Below are positions 1-9,397 of a stretch of DNA of 64,000 nucleotides, piece after piece. The DNA is from JAXGPF01 sp964463985. Its GTDB lineage: Bacteria > Verrucomicrobiota > Kiritimatiellia > JAAZAB01. Made by a program: the position numbers and the translations under genes. The stretch lies in contig CAYXEK010000002.1 in the NCBI GenBank assembly GCA_964463985.1, positions 34,967 to 98,966 on the forward strand. Reading direction: 5' to 3'. Under the pieces are notes generated by a model. It was not told where the DNA came from. It saw only the letters and a list, made by a program, of their open reading frames with translations, and ran no database searches. Within the stretch, counting starts at the first letter, position 1. Every line of letters begins with the position of its first letter.

Positions 1-565
1 CATACTGTTTAACTATTGCGGCGGACGCTTCTTCCTCGCCGGAATTATAATGGGCGAGAATGAAGGATGTTTTTTTATATTTCCGCGCTATATTGCGCAG
101 CGTATCAGCCCGCGGCCCGCTGGCGATATGGGCCAACACGGCCAGCCTGTGTTGATTGGCGAATTCCCATACCGCCTTATAATTCGGGCCGTCAACCGGA
201 TATTTGTGAATAATTTCATGCGCTTTTATCCCCCGCATTCCGGCAGCATAACATCTTTCCAGTTCCGGCTGGATTTCCGCCGGGTAATGCGGGTTGACGC
301 TGATGAAACCGACAAATCGGCGCGGATATTGCCGCATGGCCTCTATGATGATGTTATTCCCTTGTTCAACATCGGGATATTGGATGGCATTAACACATGC
401 CATATCAACGCCGATCACATCCATCGCTTCCACCAAGTCGGCAGCACTCCGGTATAAACACGCGGCTTTGCTGTATGTTCCCAGGTGGGCATGCGCGTCA
501 ACAATGGACACCCCCTGCATTCTCGCGCCGGCCAGGCCGAAGGAAAGCAACGATTGCGCCCGCAT
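1..565 (-). CDS. Amidohydrolase-fold metal-dependent hydrolase (partial, C-terminus beyond window)
   Basis: The visible 188 residues match the start of an amidohydrolase_2-type TIM barrel. A first-strand HxH metal motif (VDAHAHLG) lies near residue 24, followed by the typical FVGFISVNP segment, an RGIKAH segment and later-strand histidines in VLAHIAS and ILAHYN. Members of this family hydrolyse or decarboxylate small ring or lactone substrates; the substrate here cannot be told. There is no signal peptide, so it is probably cytoplasmic. The ATG overlaps the stop of the upstream gene as TAATG, which suggests translational coupling. It is the last visible gene of the leftward operon and is cut by the window edge. 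Another start within the first 16 residues (MQGVSIVDAH) is possible. Confidence 0.8.
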   Translation of the reverse strand, partial: MRAQSLLSFGLAGARMQGVSIVDAHAHLGTYSKAACLYRSAADLVEAMDVIGVDMACVNAIQYPDVEQGNNIIIEAMRQYPRRFVGFISVNPHYPAEIQPELERCYAAGMRGIKAHEIIHKYPVDGPNYKAVWEFANQHRLAVLAHIASGPRADTLRNIARKYKKTSFILAHYNSGEEEASAAIVKQY

Positions 566-1434
566 TAAAAAACAACTCCTTTCAGAAGTCCGGCCAGATT
601 TCCCCCGGCAATCAGCCGCTTTTCGGTTTGGCTGATTCCGGCATAATTCACCGCCGCCACCGCCGGAAAGGGGTTAAAGTACGGCATTCTGGTACTGAAT
701 ATCAACCGCCGCGCGCCATAGTTCCTGCACACATATTCAAGCCCGCGGAAAACTTGATAGCCGGCTGTTTCGATAAAGAGATTTTTACATTTTTGAAACA
801 AAGGAAAAATCTTCCTGGGATAATTTGTCAAACGGCTGCCGGACAAAACGACCGGCATGTCGTTGAAGGCGCCGCAAACCTGGTACAGATTATCCCAAAA
901 ACAGGCCGCGGGATTGGCGGGCAGCTCCAGAAAAACAGGAATCTTGTGGATATGAAACCGATGGAACAGATCATTGAACACCCAACGCGACAATTCAAGG
1001 CGATATGAATCCAAAAATATTCTTGCGGCTTTTATTCGTTTGCTTTGCATCCTCTCAATCAAGATTTTGGGCGTATGGAACTCCCCTGTGTGATGGGGCA
1101 GAACAACCCAACACGGGAATAACCCCGACTTTTTCAATGTCATTTTCAATATTTCGCTGTTGCCGGCATCAGGATCGTTATCCATGGCCGTAGCGCTGAA
1201 TGCCAGCCATTTTGAAATATTATAAACTCCGGCGGTTTGCGCCAATTTATCCGCAACAAGGCAACCGGCTCGCGGCGGCACCAGCGGTTTGCCAAGCATT
1301 GCGTTGGCATCGAAAAATTCGATTGGCGTTACGGCATGCATATTTTCCGACAACATCCTTTGGTTTTCATTTGCGTAACTTTCCAGCTGAAACACGCCAA
1401 CATATTTACCCGGCGCCGCAATCATATTGACCAT
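565..1434 (-). CDS. Amidohydrolase-like protein with degenerate metal site
   Basis: A 289-residue protein that appears to be a divergent relative of the amidohydrolase encoded immediately downstream. Where the partner has DAHAHLG this protein has FDANAMLG, so both histidines of the first-strand HxH motif are replaced. The spacing to the following segments (VVLPHHTGEF, RIFLDSYRLEL, PVFLELPAN, FIETAGY, RLIFSTRMPYFNP) still follows a TIM-barrel hydrolase. It is coupled to the downstream gene by a TAATG overlap and lies 22 bases after the upstream gene. I infer either a non-catalytic partner subunit or an enzyme with a different metal arrangement. The start is uncertain: no good ribosome site precedes 1434, and internal Met codons at 1356 or 1341 would fit the family start better. 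Confidence 0.65.
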   Translation of the reverse strand: MVNMIAAPGKYVGVFQLESYANENQRMLSENMHAVTPIEFFDANAMLGKPLVPPRAGCLVADKLAQTAGVYNISKWLAFSATAMDNDPDAGNSEILKMTLKKSGLFPCWVVLPHHTGEFHTPKILIERMQSKRIKAARIFLDSYRLELSRWVFNDLFHRFHIHKIPVFLELPANPAACFWDNLYQVCGAFNDMPVVLSGSRLTNYPRKIFPLFQKCKNLFIETAGYQVFRGLEYVCRNYGARRLIFSTRMPYFNPFPAVAAVNYAGISQTEKRLIAGGNLAGLLKGVVF

Positions 1435-1456
1435 GAATCATTCGATTTCGACAGGA

Positions 1457-4405
1457 TCACGGATGCCGTTCTTCCACCATATAATCCGGCATATTGTCAA
1501 TTTTATTGTGCGCCAGCCATAGAATAAGTTTGTATATCATCTCCTCCGGAAGAAGGGTTGTCGATGCGAAAACCACGCGGCCGCTGCCGAACTTGTTAGC
1601 CAGCAGAAACGCCGCCCGCGGGTTATCAGCGAAAGTCAGCAGCGGCACTCCGGTCAGAGGCGCCATTACCGCAGCGGCGCTCCTGGACGCCTGGAAACCT
1701 GCCAGCCATTCATCCGTTTCTTGAGAAATAAATGAAGCCTCCGGTGCGGCCAGTGGTCCAGACGCATTCACGAATTTGACGGCGCCCAGCCAATCGGCAA
1801 TGGTCGTCATATCCGTGCCACCCAGCATGGCTTGCGGCGTATTGCCGATGATGAATAATCCGCCGCCGGACTGCACGAAACTCCGCAACAGGTTGGTTTG
1901 ATCTTCCGTCAGTTTCGCCGGCCCGCCGTAACATACCACGTCGTAGTCCATGATCTCCGGGCCGATATCCTTCAACTGACGGCACAAACCCAAACGCTTG
2001 TCGGCCAGGAACCGTTTCAGGCCCGAATAACCCGGGATTACCGCGATGCGCATATATTCCAAAGGAGCAATGCTTTCCAAGACATTATACCCGGGGCGGA
2101 TGCGCAATTCCTTGCGAATCCGCGCCTGGATCGCGGGCGCCTCGCGCCGCAAGTCTTCGAGTTGCAAGTTATGCGCGGCCACGCTGGTTAAGATTGCCGG
2201 TATTTTGGCGGCGGCGTCATCCATACGTTTTAAACGCGCCGCCGCAAAATCCTTGTCTTCAGCAGGCGCATCCGCAAGCGCAGCGCGCAATTCCGTTAGA
2301 GCGCCGGCGGCGTTTGTTTCCCCGTTGAAAGCGGCCATGTAATACCCGGCTTCCTGTTCGGCCATTTCCGCCCACGCCAGGCCGCGCGTGTAATCCGTGA
2401 TCTGACTGTCTATTTCGGATTTCCGTCCGGGCGGCAAGTCGGCGGCGGAAAGCGCGGCTTGCAACCCCTGGATCGCCCGGCGGTTGGCCTCCGCCTGCTG
2501 CCGGAACAGTTCCCGCCATTTCCCGTGCAGGGCGGCAGAATCGTTAAATACCCAGACTGGATCCAGCAGCTTCAGCCAACCAGCACCGGGAACGGGGAAC
2601 ATCAGGCTATCCTTGAATATCACCGGGCGCAATCCGTCCGCCGCCAATTGTCCCGCCAGCTCGCCATACAGGTTTTTATACACGCGGTCGAAAAACCGGC
2701 CGGGATCGAATATTTCCGGCAAATATGCGACTCCGTAGAAACGCGTGATCGCCGCATAATACGCATCGAATGATTCCGGATCGAGCCAATACCCGCCCGC
2801 CGGCCGCATATTCCAGGCGTACTCCGCCTTCATCAACGTGTCGGCCTGGCCCGACAACATCAAGGTCGAAATTCCGCTGTTCACGCAGGTGAAGATTGGC
2901 GAACAAACCCAGCGGAACTGCACCCGATGGCGTACCGGCCAATTCCGCCATGTTGTCCGCCGGTCTCCGCCATGGATATAGGCCCAGAGTCCGTGTCCTT
3001 TGGCTTCCACGCGCAAGCGCCGGCTTAATTCCTCCAACCGATAGGATTTTCCATCCCGGCGCGGCCCCGCTTCGCGCAGGATAAACTGCACATTATCCAC
3101 GAATTTCAGACGCCGGCTCAATTCGACATAAAAAGCGACTTCCTTGTCCCAGCTTTCATCCGACTCTGACCAGCGGGTGTAAGGAGGAACGACCAGGCCT
3201 ACCAGGCAGTCGCGCGCCGCCGCGTATCCGCTGGCATTGCTGACCGCAAAAATCGCTTCCAGAATGGCATTGAGGTCTTCCGCAAAGGCGCCGGCCTGGC
3301 CCCGCCCGGACTCCAAATCGTCCGACGGCCATTTTACCCGGCAATCCTTACAGCGATTCTTCCAGGCGGCCTGGGCGGTGGCATAGGTGTCGTAGTCCTC
3401 GCCATGCAGATAAAGCACGCCAGGTTCCGTTCTGGTGACAAAGTCTTTTAAACGCCAGGCTTTCAAACGGCGGAGTTCCAGGTTGCTCTGGCAATACCCG
3501 CGTGTTTTATCCGCGTCATTAACCGTTCCGATACACTCGTATACCTCGCCCTCGGGATAAGTCCGGCGGTTTTGCAGGCCCATATCCAGCAGGCCGGGCA
3601 TGACCAGCGGGCGGACCCCCAGCGCGCGGCCGCGCCGGTTTTCCAACAGGTAATTGGCATCCGACTTAGCCGACATCACAGACTCTTTGGTCATCCAGAC
3701 AAACGGCGCTATCGTGGCCTTGACCGAGATTGCCGCATCGATGGGAAAATTTTTCCAGGCTGCCGGGAAAATCAAGCGTTCCTCGAAATCCGGATAATCG
3801 CGGATATCGGCCAGGGCAAGTTCCCATCCGTCCGGAACTTTGCGAATCATCTGGGAAAGCGTTGCCGCGGCATACAAGGTCCCCTGATCGCCCTTGCCTG
3901 ACAGAACGATCAGCGATCTCGGGCTGTTGCGATTCTGCAGGCAGCGGATCACGTAAGCCTGACCGCTGGCCTGGTTCCGCAGGAACGCGATATCGTCAGC
4001 CATCCGGTCATGGTTGGCAACGATCAAAGGGTGGCGGAAGGAATTGCCGATGACGATGAGATCGCATTCGGCCCGGACGGCGTCGGACAGCGCCCCGGCG
4101 TTGGTCGCCGGCAGGCCGGGCAGGTGGTATAAATCGCGCAGGCGCCGATTGAGGTAGTCCGCGGCGGCAACCTCCTTCCCGGCGGGCGCATCATCCAAAA
4201 CGATCATGATGCCGGCATTTTCCCCGCCCAGGATCAAGCCGCCATCAACATGCGCGGCCTGTTTCGGCGTGGGCATTACATTTAACACCGCCGCCGGAAT
4301 ATCCGCCACGGAAGCCTGGATTTCAAGGCCGGCCGCCCCCTGAAGCGCGGCGGCGCCAAATGCCAGCAAGGCCGGCAACCATATCTTTTGAATCATTCCG
4401 GTCAT
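1457..4405 (-). CDS. Secreted GH20-like glycoside hydrolase with C-terminal amidotransferase-like domain
   Basis: A 982-residue protein with a clear signal peptide (about residues 1-25, ending near LQGAAG). Residues about 45-195 resemble the alpha/beta N-terminal domain that precedes the catalytic barrel in GH20 and GH84 hexosaminidases: VMPTPKQ, IVIGNS, GTLYAAATL, then DYPDFEERL at the domain junction. The next 400 residues are a divergent barrel-like region with a CKDC pair (YLHGEDYD to RCKDCRVKW), recalling the cysteine motif of DUF4838 proteins. A helical segment follows, then a C-terminal domain with QSGGGLFIIGN like ThuA or glutamine-amidotransferase-like domains. The substrate is unknown and the catalytic pair was not identified. 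It lies 31 bases downstream of the beta-helix gene. The start has a G-rich ribosome site close upstream. Confidence 0.6.
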   Translation of the reverse strand: MTGMIQKIWLPALLAFGAAALQGAAGLEIQASVADIPAAVLNVMPTPKQAAHVDGGLILGGENAGIMIVLDDAPAGKEVAAADYLNRRLRDLYHLPGLPATNAGALSDAVRAECDLIVIGNSFRHPLIVANHDRMADDIAFLRNQASGQAYVIRCLQNRNSPRSLIVLSGKGDQGTLYAAATLSQMIRKVPDGWELALADIRDYPDFEERLIFPAAWKNFPIDAAISVKATIAPFVWMTKESVMSAKSDANYLLENRRGRALGVRPLVMPGLLDMGLQNRRTYPEGEVYECIGTVNDADKTRGYCQSNLELRRLKAWRLKDFVTRTEPGVLYLHGEDYDTYATAQAAWKNRCKDCRVKWPSDDLESGRGQAGAFAEDLNAILEAIFAVSNASGYAAARDCLVGLVVPPYTRWSESDESWDKEVAFYVELSRRLKFVDNVQFILREAGPRRDGKSYRLEELSRRLRVEAKGHGLWAYIHGGDRRTTWRNWPVRHRVQFRWVCSPIFTCVNSGISTLMLSGQADTLMKAEYAWNMRPAGGYWLDPESFDAYYAAITRFYGVAYLPEIFDPGRFFDRVYKNLYGELAGQLAADGLRPVIFKDSLMFPVPGAGWLKLLDPVWVFNDSAALHGKWRELFRQQAEANRRAIQGLQAALSAADLPPGRKSEIDSQITDYTRGLAWAEMAEQEAGYYMAAFNGETNAAGALTELRAALADAPAEDKDFAAARLKRMDDAAAKIPAILTSVAAHNLQLEDLRREAPAIQARIRKELRIRPGYNVLESIAPLEYMRIAVIPGYSGLKRFLADKRLGLCRQLKDIGPEIMDYDVVCYGGPAKLTEDQTNLLRSFVQSGGGLFIIGNTPQAMLGGTDMTTIADWLGAVKFVNASGPLAAPEASFISQETDEWLAGFQASRSAAAVMAPLTGVPLLTFADNPRAAFLLANKFGSGRVVFASTTLLPEEMIYKLILWLAHNKIDNMPDYMVEERHP

Positions 4406-4436
4406 TCCCCCCTGGATTTTGCATGGTCAAACGGAT

Positions 4437-6146
4437 TTACCTGATGCTGAAGAAACTGCCGGAATACCAGCGCTCGTAGGCGCCCATATCCACCCGGCGG
4501 CCGTAACCGAAAACGCGTGGATTAGCGTCCATGTCCAACGCATCGGGGGCCAGCATCCAATCCAGCGTCAAGCCGCGGTCAATGCACGGGGAACCGGCGG
4601 CCAGCCGGTAATTGCATCCATCTATATCCACAAATAGCGGATCGGACTCGATGTTGCCGCCGCCGAACGATGCCAGCGACGGGGTGGAGCAGCAATTGGA
4701 AAATACCGGAACGCTGCCGGTATAAATCGCCCAATTATTGCTGATGCCGCCGCCCGTGTGATTTAACTCGATGATGTCATTCATACAAAAGACTTCTCCC
4801 GGGCCGAGTCCCTGATCTTTGCCGACAAACAGCCCGGCGCCCATCGAATCCCCGCGGGTGGTGTAATTGCTGACGATGGTGCAATTTTCCACCACGCCGT
4901 TGGTGCTGATGCTGACGCCCGCTCCGCGCCGGGCACACTTATTCCACGCGATCAAACAACTGCGGACAACACTGGGCACCGTGTCTTCATGCACATCGGA
5001 GGTGTAAAGAGAAATTCCGCCGCCCACATTCAGCGCAAAATTACTGACAACCAGGCAGCGGTCAATCAGCGCCGATGATGTCAATAAACCGGACTGGTAA
5101 GTCTGAATTCCACCGCCGATCAAAGCCGAATAATTGCCGATAATCCGGCAATCGCGGACAACCGGATCGCTCCTATACATATATATTCCCCCTCCGCCGT
5201 AGGAATAAGAAGCACTATATAAAGATTGATTCGTGATGATATCGCAGTCTTCCATTAAACCTGAAACATATCGTATTGATATTCCGCCGCCATACCCCTG
5301 CGCCACATTGGAGACAATCGAACACCGGCTTGCCGCAAGGTCAACATACACCAAGTACATACCCCCGCCGCTGTATGAGCCAACGGTAGACTTGTTGCCA
5401 ATGAAATCGGCATCCTGAATGTTCAAAGCAACCCTGTCGCCGCCATTCACGCCAGCTTGCAATCCGCCGCCGGAATAGGCCGCGGTGTTATTCCGGATGG
5501 CGCACGCCAGGATGTCGCATGCGGCGCCCTGATCAACACAAATTCCGCCCCCGTAGTTGCCAGCACTGTTCTGCGCGAATTCGCAATTTGCCAGCAAGCC
5601 GGTGGTGGATGGCGCAACATACAGGCCGCCGCCGTTGGTTTGCGCATTGTTGCCGGTCAGCAGGCAATTGGTGAGAACGCCGCCGCCGGCCAGATAGATT
5701 CCGGCGCCGGAGCCGTTCACCGCGCCGTTGGTGACGGTGAATCCGTCCAGCACTACACCGGAATCTTCAATGTAAAAGCAGCGCGTAACGCCGCCGCCAT
5801 TGATGATCGTCCCATCCCGCTCCGTAACACCGTTGTTCCAGCTCCGTAAAACGACGGGGATAGCCACGGCGATTTGCCCAGTGAGCGCATACGTGCCGTT
5901 GGACACCAGGATGGTGTCGCAGGCGGGGTTGGTGGCTGCCGCATTGACCGCATCCTGGATATTGGTTGCGGCTTTGGACCAATCGTCATAAGGGTCCTGC
6001 GGTACGGCGTCCGGGGTGCCGGGCGGCACGACATAACAATTCGCCGCCCGCGCCATCAACGGCAACATGCCTCCGGCGATCAAAGCCCCCACCAGCCATC
6101 GTCCTGCAACCCACCGACACAGCCATCCCAGCGTTTTACCGTTCAT
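4437..6146 (-). CDS. Secreted right-handed beta-helix protein, choice-of-anchor-Q type
   Basis: A 569-residue protein with a signal peptide ending near residue 34 (MLPLMARA). Next comes YVVPPGTPDAVP and a WSKAATNIQDAVNAA segment, typical of proteins with parallel beta-helix repeats. The body (about residues 110-480) is built from Gly/Asn-rich turns such as GGGLYVAP, GGGICVDQ, GGGMYLVY and NCTIVSN. The C-terminus carries the choice-of-anchor-Q-like signature (LAAGSPCIDRG, DMDANPRV, RRVDMGAYE) and ends GSFFSIR. Such folds bind or cleave acidic polysaccharides, but no lyase active site is evident, so function is open. A strong ribosome site (AGGAGGAGG) precedes the ATG. Two more proteins in the window share this architecture and its C-terminal end. 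Confidence 0.8.
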   Translation of the reverse strand: MNGKTLGWLCRWVAGRWLVGALIAGGMLPLMARAANCYVVPPGTPDAVPQDPYDDWSKAATNIQDAVNAAATNPACDTILVSNGTYALTGQIAVAIPVVLRSWNNGVTERDGTIINGGGVTRCFYIEDSGVVLDGFTVTNGAVNGSGAGIYLAGGGVLTNCLLTGNNAQTNGGGLYVAPSTTGLLANCEFAQNSAGNYGGGICVDQGAACDILACAIRNNTAAYSGGGLQAGVNGGDRVALNIQDADFIGNKSTVGSYSGGGMYLVYVDLAASRCSIVSNVAQGYGGGISIRYVSGLMEDCDIITNQSLYSASYSYGGGGIYMYRSDPVVRDCRIIGNYSALIGGGIQTYQSGLLTSSALIDRCLVVSNFALNVGGGISLYTSDVHEDTVPSVVRSCLIAWNKCARRGAGVSISTNGVVENCTIVSNYTTRGDSMGAGLFVGKDQGLGPGEVFCMNDIIELNHTGGGISNNWAIYTGSVPVFSNCCSTPSLASFGGGNIESDPLFVDIDGCNYRLAAGSPCIDRGLTLDWMLAPDALDMDANPRVFGYGRRVDMGAYERWYSGSFFSIR

Positions 6147-6191
6147 GGCGCCTCCTCCTGTTGTTTGTGTTTTTCACGAAAATGAAGCGTT

Positions 6192-7271
6192 CTACCAGTC
6201 CAGCTTTATTGTTTCATACCGGTTCCGGCAGGGATAGCCCCAGTTAAAATGCATGATGCTGCGCTCCACTCCGGGCTGGATGACCCAGGCGTAAATTGTG
6301 TTCAACCCTTGGGGAATATGCTGGCACACATGGTGCTCACCGTCATGATCCGCCAGCGCGCGTTGGGCCAGCGCCACCGTGCGCTGTTCCGGCGCAACCC
6401 GGCCTACCTGGACACATAAATGGTCATAACGCGCCCGGGAATTTTCAAGGATTGCCCGCACGGCATCGGACGGCGGTATTTTCCCCGTAATGGAATGATT
6501 GGTGCAAGCCAGGAACCCCGTGTCATCCGGGCGGCGGATCGCCAGCAATCCCGGCGCATATTCGAGCACTGCCGCGCCGCCGGCCGCGTCCAGCAGCGCA
6601 AGATTGGCGCCCTTGCCGGTCAAGCCCGCTTCTTCCGCCAGGCGGCAGCATTCGTCCGTTGTTTTCATAGTGGCAAGCATAACCGGCATGGCGTTGGCCA
6701 ATCCCCTGCGCGCGGGCGGCGCGGACGAGCTGGAACTTGATCCGCCGACCGCCAGTCCCGCGGAATTAACGCCGACGCCTCCCATCAGCCCCAGGTATCC
6801 GGTGCAGGCATAGGACAATCCGTCGTCCGCCAGATGCACGCTCAACACCTGCCATTCGCGCTCAGCCTCGCTCAGATCGCAAGTGCGCGCCAGCCATGGA
6901 CCGTCCGGCCCGCGGGTAGTCAGCACATTGGAACAGCCGGTCTTCAAAAGCGGCCGGATATCGTTATGAAACGCCAGGATTCGGCAGGTGTCATAATCCA
7001 TGCCGGAACCGTCCGCACGGCCTTTGATTTCCTCAAATAAAAGCGGATAGTGTTGGTGAACGTTTTTTTCTGTTTCCTCCAGGATGGCTCGATATTCCGC
7101 AGTCAACACCTCCGCGGCCGGTTTTTTCACAAACCAGTCGTAAAACGCCGGTAAATATTTTTTGAATGCTTCGCCGTATTGATATCCGCGCTGGTAGGCA
7201 TTGCCCTTCAGCACTATCCGCGGACATTGTTCAAGATTTGCCGGAACCTTTTGCGTCAATTTGCTATTCAT
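6192..7271 (-). CDS. Peptidase C45 / acyl-CoA:6-APA acyltransferase-like NTN hydrolase
   Basis: This 359-residue protein fits the C45 family of N-terminal-nucleophile hydrolases (isopenicillin-N acyltransferase-like). The presumed autoprocessing site is Gly112-Cys113 in KTGCSNVL, followed by WLARTCDL, GLMGGVGVNSAGLA and a C-terminal AYTWVIQP-like stretch (IYAWVIQPGVERS). Family members cleave or transfer amide-linked acyl groups; the substrate is not predictable from sequence. There is no signal peptide. It sits 40 bases after the glycosidase-like gene and 45 bases before the beta-helix gene, inside the leftward operon. An amide hydrolase next to a NodB-type deacetylase and amino-sugar-type genes hints that the operon handles N-acylated sugars. 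That link is inference only. Confidence 0.75.
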   Translation of the reverse strand: MNSKLTQKVPANLEQCPRIVLKGNAYQRGYQYGEAFKKYLPAFYDWFVKKPAAEVLTAEYRAILEETEKNVHQHYPLLFEEIKGRADGSGMDYDTCRILAFHNDIRPLLKTGCSNVLTTRGPDGPWLARTCDLSEAEREWQVLSVHLADDGLSYACTGYLGLMGGVGVNSAGLAVGGSSSSSSAPPARRGLANAMPVMLATMKTTDECCRLAEEAGLTGKGANLALLDAAGGAAVLEYAPGLLAIRRPDDTGFLACTNHSITGKIPPSDAVRAILENSRARYDHLCVQVGRVAPEQRTVALAQRALADHDGEHHVCQHIPQGLNTIYAWVIQPGVERSIMHFNWGYPCRNRYETIKLDW

Positions 7272-7311
7272 TATTATTTACCTGTAAATTTAAGCGCTTC
7301 AGCCGGCCTAA

Positions 7312-9393
7312 TCAGCGCAGCTCAAAAGCATAAACCCTCATGCAATCAGCCGGAGTCAACGCCACATTCAGGACTACCCGGCCGCCTTCCAGCGTTAAAT
7401 CGCGCACCGGGCGATTGGAAACCAATTCCCGCACACTGCGGCATTGTTTGCCCTCCGGCAGAATCGCTTCCAACTCGAAGCGCATGAACTCCCGGAAATA
7501 CGTGGCAATCGTCGCCAGATATAGATACTCGCCGGCGCACGGCATGAACTCCGCGGTGGGAAACAACCTGGGATCCACAGGACGCAGCTTGAACATCGGG
7601 ATATCGGCCGTGAAATGATTGATGCGCAACGGCAGGTGCCCTCCGGCATGCTGCATGATCAGATTCCCAAGCGCATATCCGATGAAATTCAGGACCGATA
7701 ACCTGGTTTCCGGACAGTAAAAATTGCGGCCGGGCAATCCGGCGACAAAAATCGCCCGGCCGGCGCCCAGGACGCGCCGGGTAATGGCCGGGCCGGGAAT
7801 ATCATCCCGCCAACGCGCGATAACGTCGGCCTCCGCGGAGGCTGCAATCCTTACCGCCTGATCCAGGCCCAGCGCGGGAAAGTATGCCCCGCCGCTGTAA
7901 GCGCCGGTAACTTCATCCGGCCAGGGCAAACCGGCAAAAGCGGGCTGCTCGCCCGCGGGCTCCACCCGGCGGCTGACATTCAATAATTCCAAGCCGCGCA
8001 CGCCGAACACATCCTCCAGCCATGCGCCGTTGCCGGCCGGCCTGCCGCCGGCATCGCGGGTCGCGGTTTCCCCGAACGCAATCAGGATGCCGCCTTGTTC
8101 TACGTAATCGCGCAATGCAGCGCGCGTTGCATCGCCCATGCAGGTTACCAGGGGTAGAATCATCACCGGGAAACGCCGGCGATTGCGCTGATCCAGGCGC
8201 GCCGACGGCACGTAAGTGTACGGCAGGGCCCCGTGACGCAGCATTTCGGTTACAGGGAGCAGGCAATTCACCATCCAGGATTTATCACCGGCGCCATCCA
8301 GGTGAAAGCATTGAGTTTCCAAACTGCTGACCACGCCGATGAAATCGCACGGCTGAACCCGGTTGAAATAACGGTCCAGCTTGAACGATTTTTCGTATGT
8401 TTTTTGCATGGGCGAGATGCGCTGCAAGGCATAGGTATACGCCGTGACGGCGTTGATTCCCAGGGCCGCGGGCACGATGCCGGCCCACCAGCCGTCGCGC
8501 TCATCCAGCGGACGCGTGAAAGTCCCGTGCGAGAAACCCTGTGCGCAGATTTCCGCCTGCCGCTCATTGCCGCAAGCGCCGGCCAGAATCCGGCAGCATT
8601 CGCTCAGGTAAACTTCCCGGGGACGGAAATAACGCGCCAGATTTTCATGGAAAGTGTAATAGGGATCGGTCATGATGCCGTCAATGCCATCCGCCATGGA
8701 CGCCAGATCCACCCCGGTGATCCAGGGCGGATTGCCCACGCAACAGGCAGGGGATGTTAAAAACACCGCGCGCACCGCATGATCACGGCAAAGGACGAGT
8801 TTCATTTCGGCATGCACGGCATTCCAGCGCCGGAACCGCCAGGTGACGAAGCGTGCTTTTTCAGCCGGATCGCGGAATGGCGGACGCGGAATCTTGCCGC
8901 CGAATTCATCCGCCCATGCTCCGGCGCAGACCGGACAATAACAGGCCAGTTTGTCCGGCCCGAACCCGAGGTAAGCCTCATCGTTGACCCAGACTTCCGT
9001 CATGTTGGGGATGGCGCCGAGTGCGGCCAGGAATTTAAAATAACGTTCCTGGAAACCGGGATTGAACGGGCAACCCCAGAACACGCTCACCTTGTCCTGG
9101 TCCACCGACTCCGCATCCGTATTGGTGCGGACGGCCTGCTCGGGATGGTCTTTCAGCCAGTCCTGCTGGTATTTCATGAATCCGGTGAAGGCCATGACTT
9201 CCAGGCCATGGCGCGCCGCTTCGGCAGCCAGTTCCGTTAAAAACTGTTCCTGGCCGATCCGCGCGGCGAAGGCCGCAGCGGCATATCCCTTGGCGGCGAC
9301 TTCCGGAATCAATTCCAGGAGTTTGGCCGGACGATTCGCATACTCCTGCAGAAAAGCAATACGCTTGATTTTACGGCGGATTTTCATGGCCAT
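7312..9393 (-). CDS. Putative glycoside hydrolase, GHL/GH42-like barrel plus trimerisation-like domain
   Basis: A protein of about 693 residues without a signal peptide. The N-terminal half looks like a TIM barrel (RIAFLQEY, AAKGYAAAAFAAR, EVWVNDEAYLGFG, GIDGIMTDPYYTF) and contains a CYCPVCAGAWADEFGGK cysteine cluster near residue 155. The second half resembles the beta-galactosidase trimerisation or amidotransferase-like domain (FPVMILPLVTC, YVEQGGILIAFGETATRDAGG). This layout is common in the hypothetical glycosyl hydrolase families related to GH42 and GH151. The substrate is unknown. The chosen ATG at 9393 starts MAMKIRRK just after the upstream stop at 9398; ATG at 9414 and 9387 are alternatives and none has a strong ribosome site. 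Confidence 0.6.
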   Translation of the reverse strand: MAMKIRRKIKRIAFLQEYANRPAKLLELIPEVAAKGYAAAAFAARIGQEQFLTELAAEAARHGLEVMAFTGFMKYQQDWLKDHPEQAVRTNTDAESVDQDKVSVFWGCPFNPGFQERYFKFLAALGAIPNMTEVWVNDEAYLGFGPDKLACYCPVCAGAWADEFGGKIPRPPFRDPAEKARFVTWRFRRWNAVHAEMKLVLCRDHAVRAVFLTSPACCVGNPPWITGVDLASMADGIDGIMTDPYYTFHENLARYFRPREVYLSECCRILAGACGNERQAEICAQGFSHGTFTRPLDERDGWWAGIVPAALGINAVTAYTYALQRISPMQKTYEKSFKLDRYFNRVQPCDFIGVVSSLETQCFHLDGAGDKSWMVNCLLPVTEMLRHGALPYTYVPSARLDQRNRRRFPVMILPLVTCMGDATRAALRDYVEQGGILIAFGETATRDAGGRPAGNGAWLEDVFGVRGLELLNVSRRVEPAGEQPAFAGLPWPDEVTGAYSGGAYFPALGLDQAVRIAASAEADVIARWRDDIPGPAITRRVLGAGRAIFVAGLPGRNFYCPETRLSVLNFIGYALGNLIMQHAGGHLPLRINHFTADIPMFKLRPVDPRLFPTAEFMPCAGEYLYLATIATYFREFMRFELEAILPEGKQCRSVRELVSNRPVRDLTLEGGRVVLNVALTPADCMRVYAFELR

Positions 9394-9397
9394 GAAC

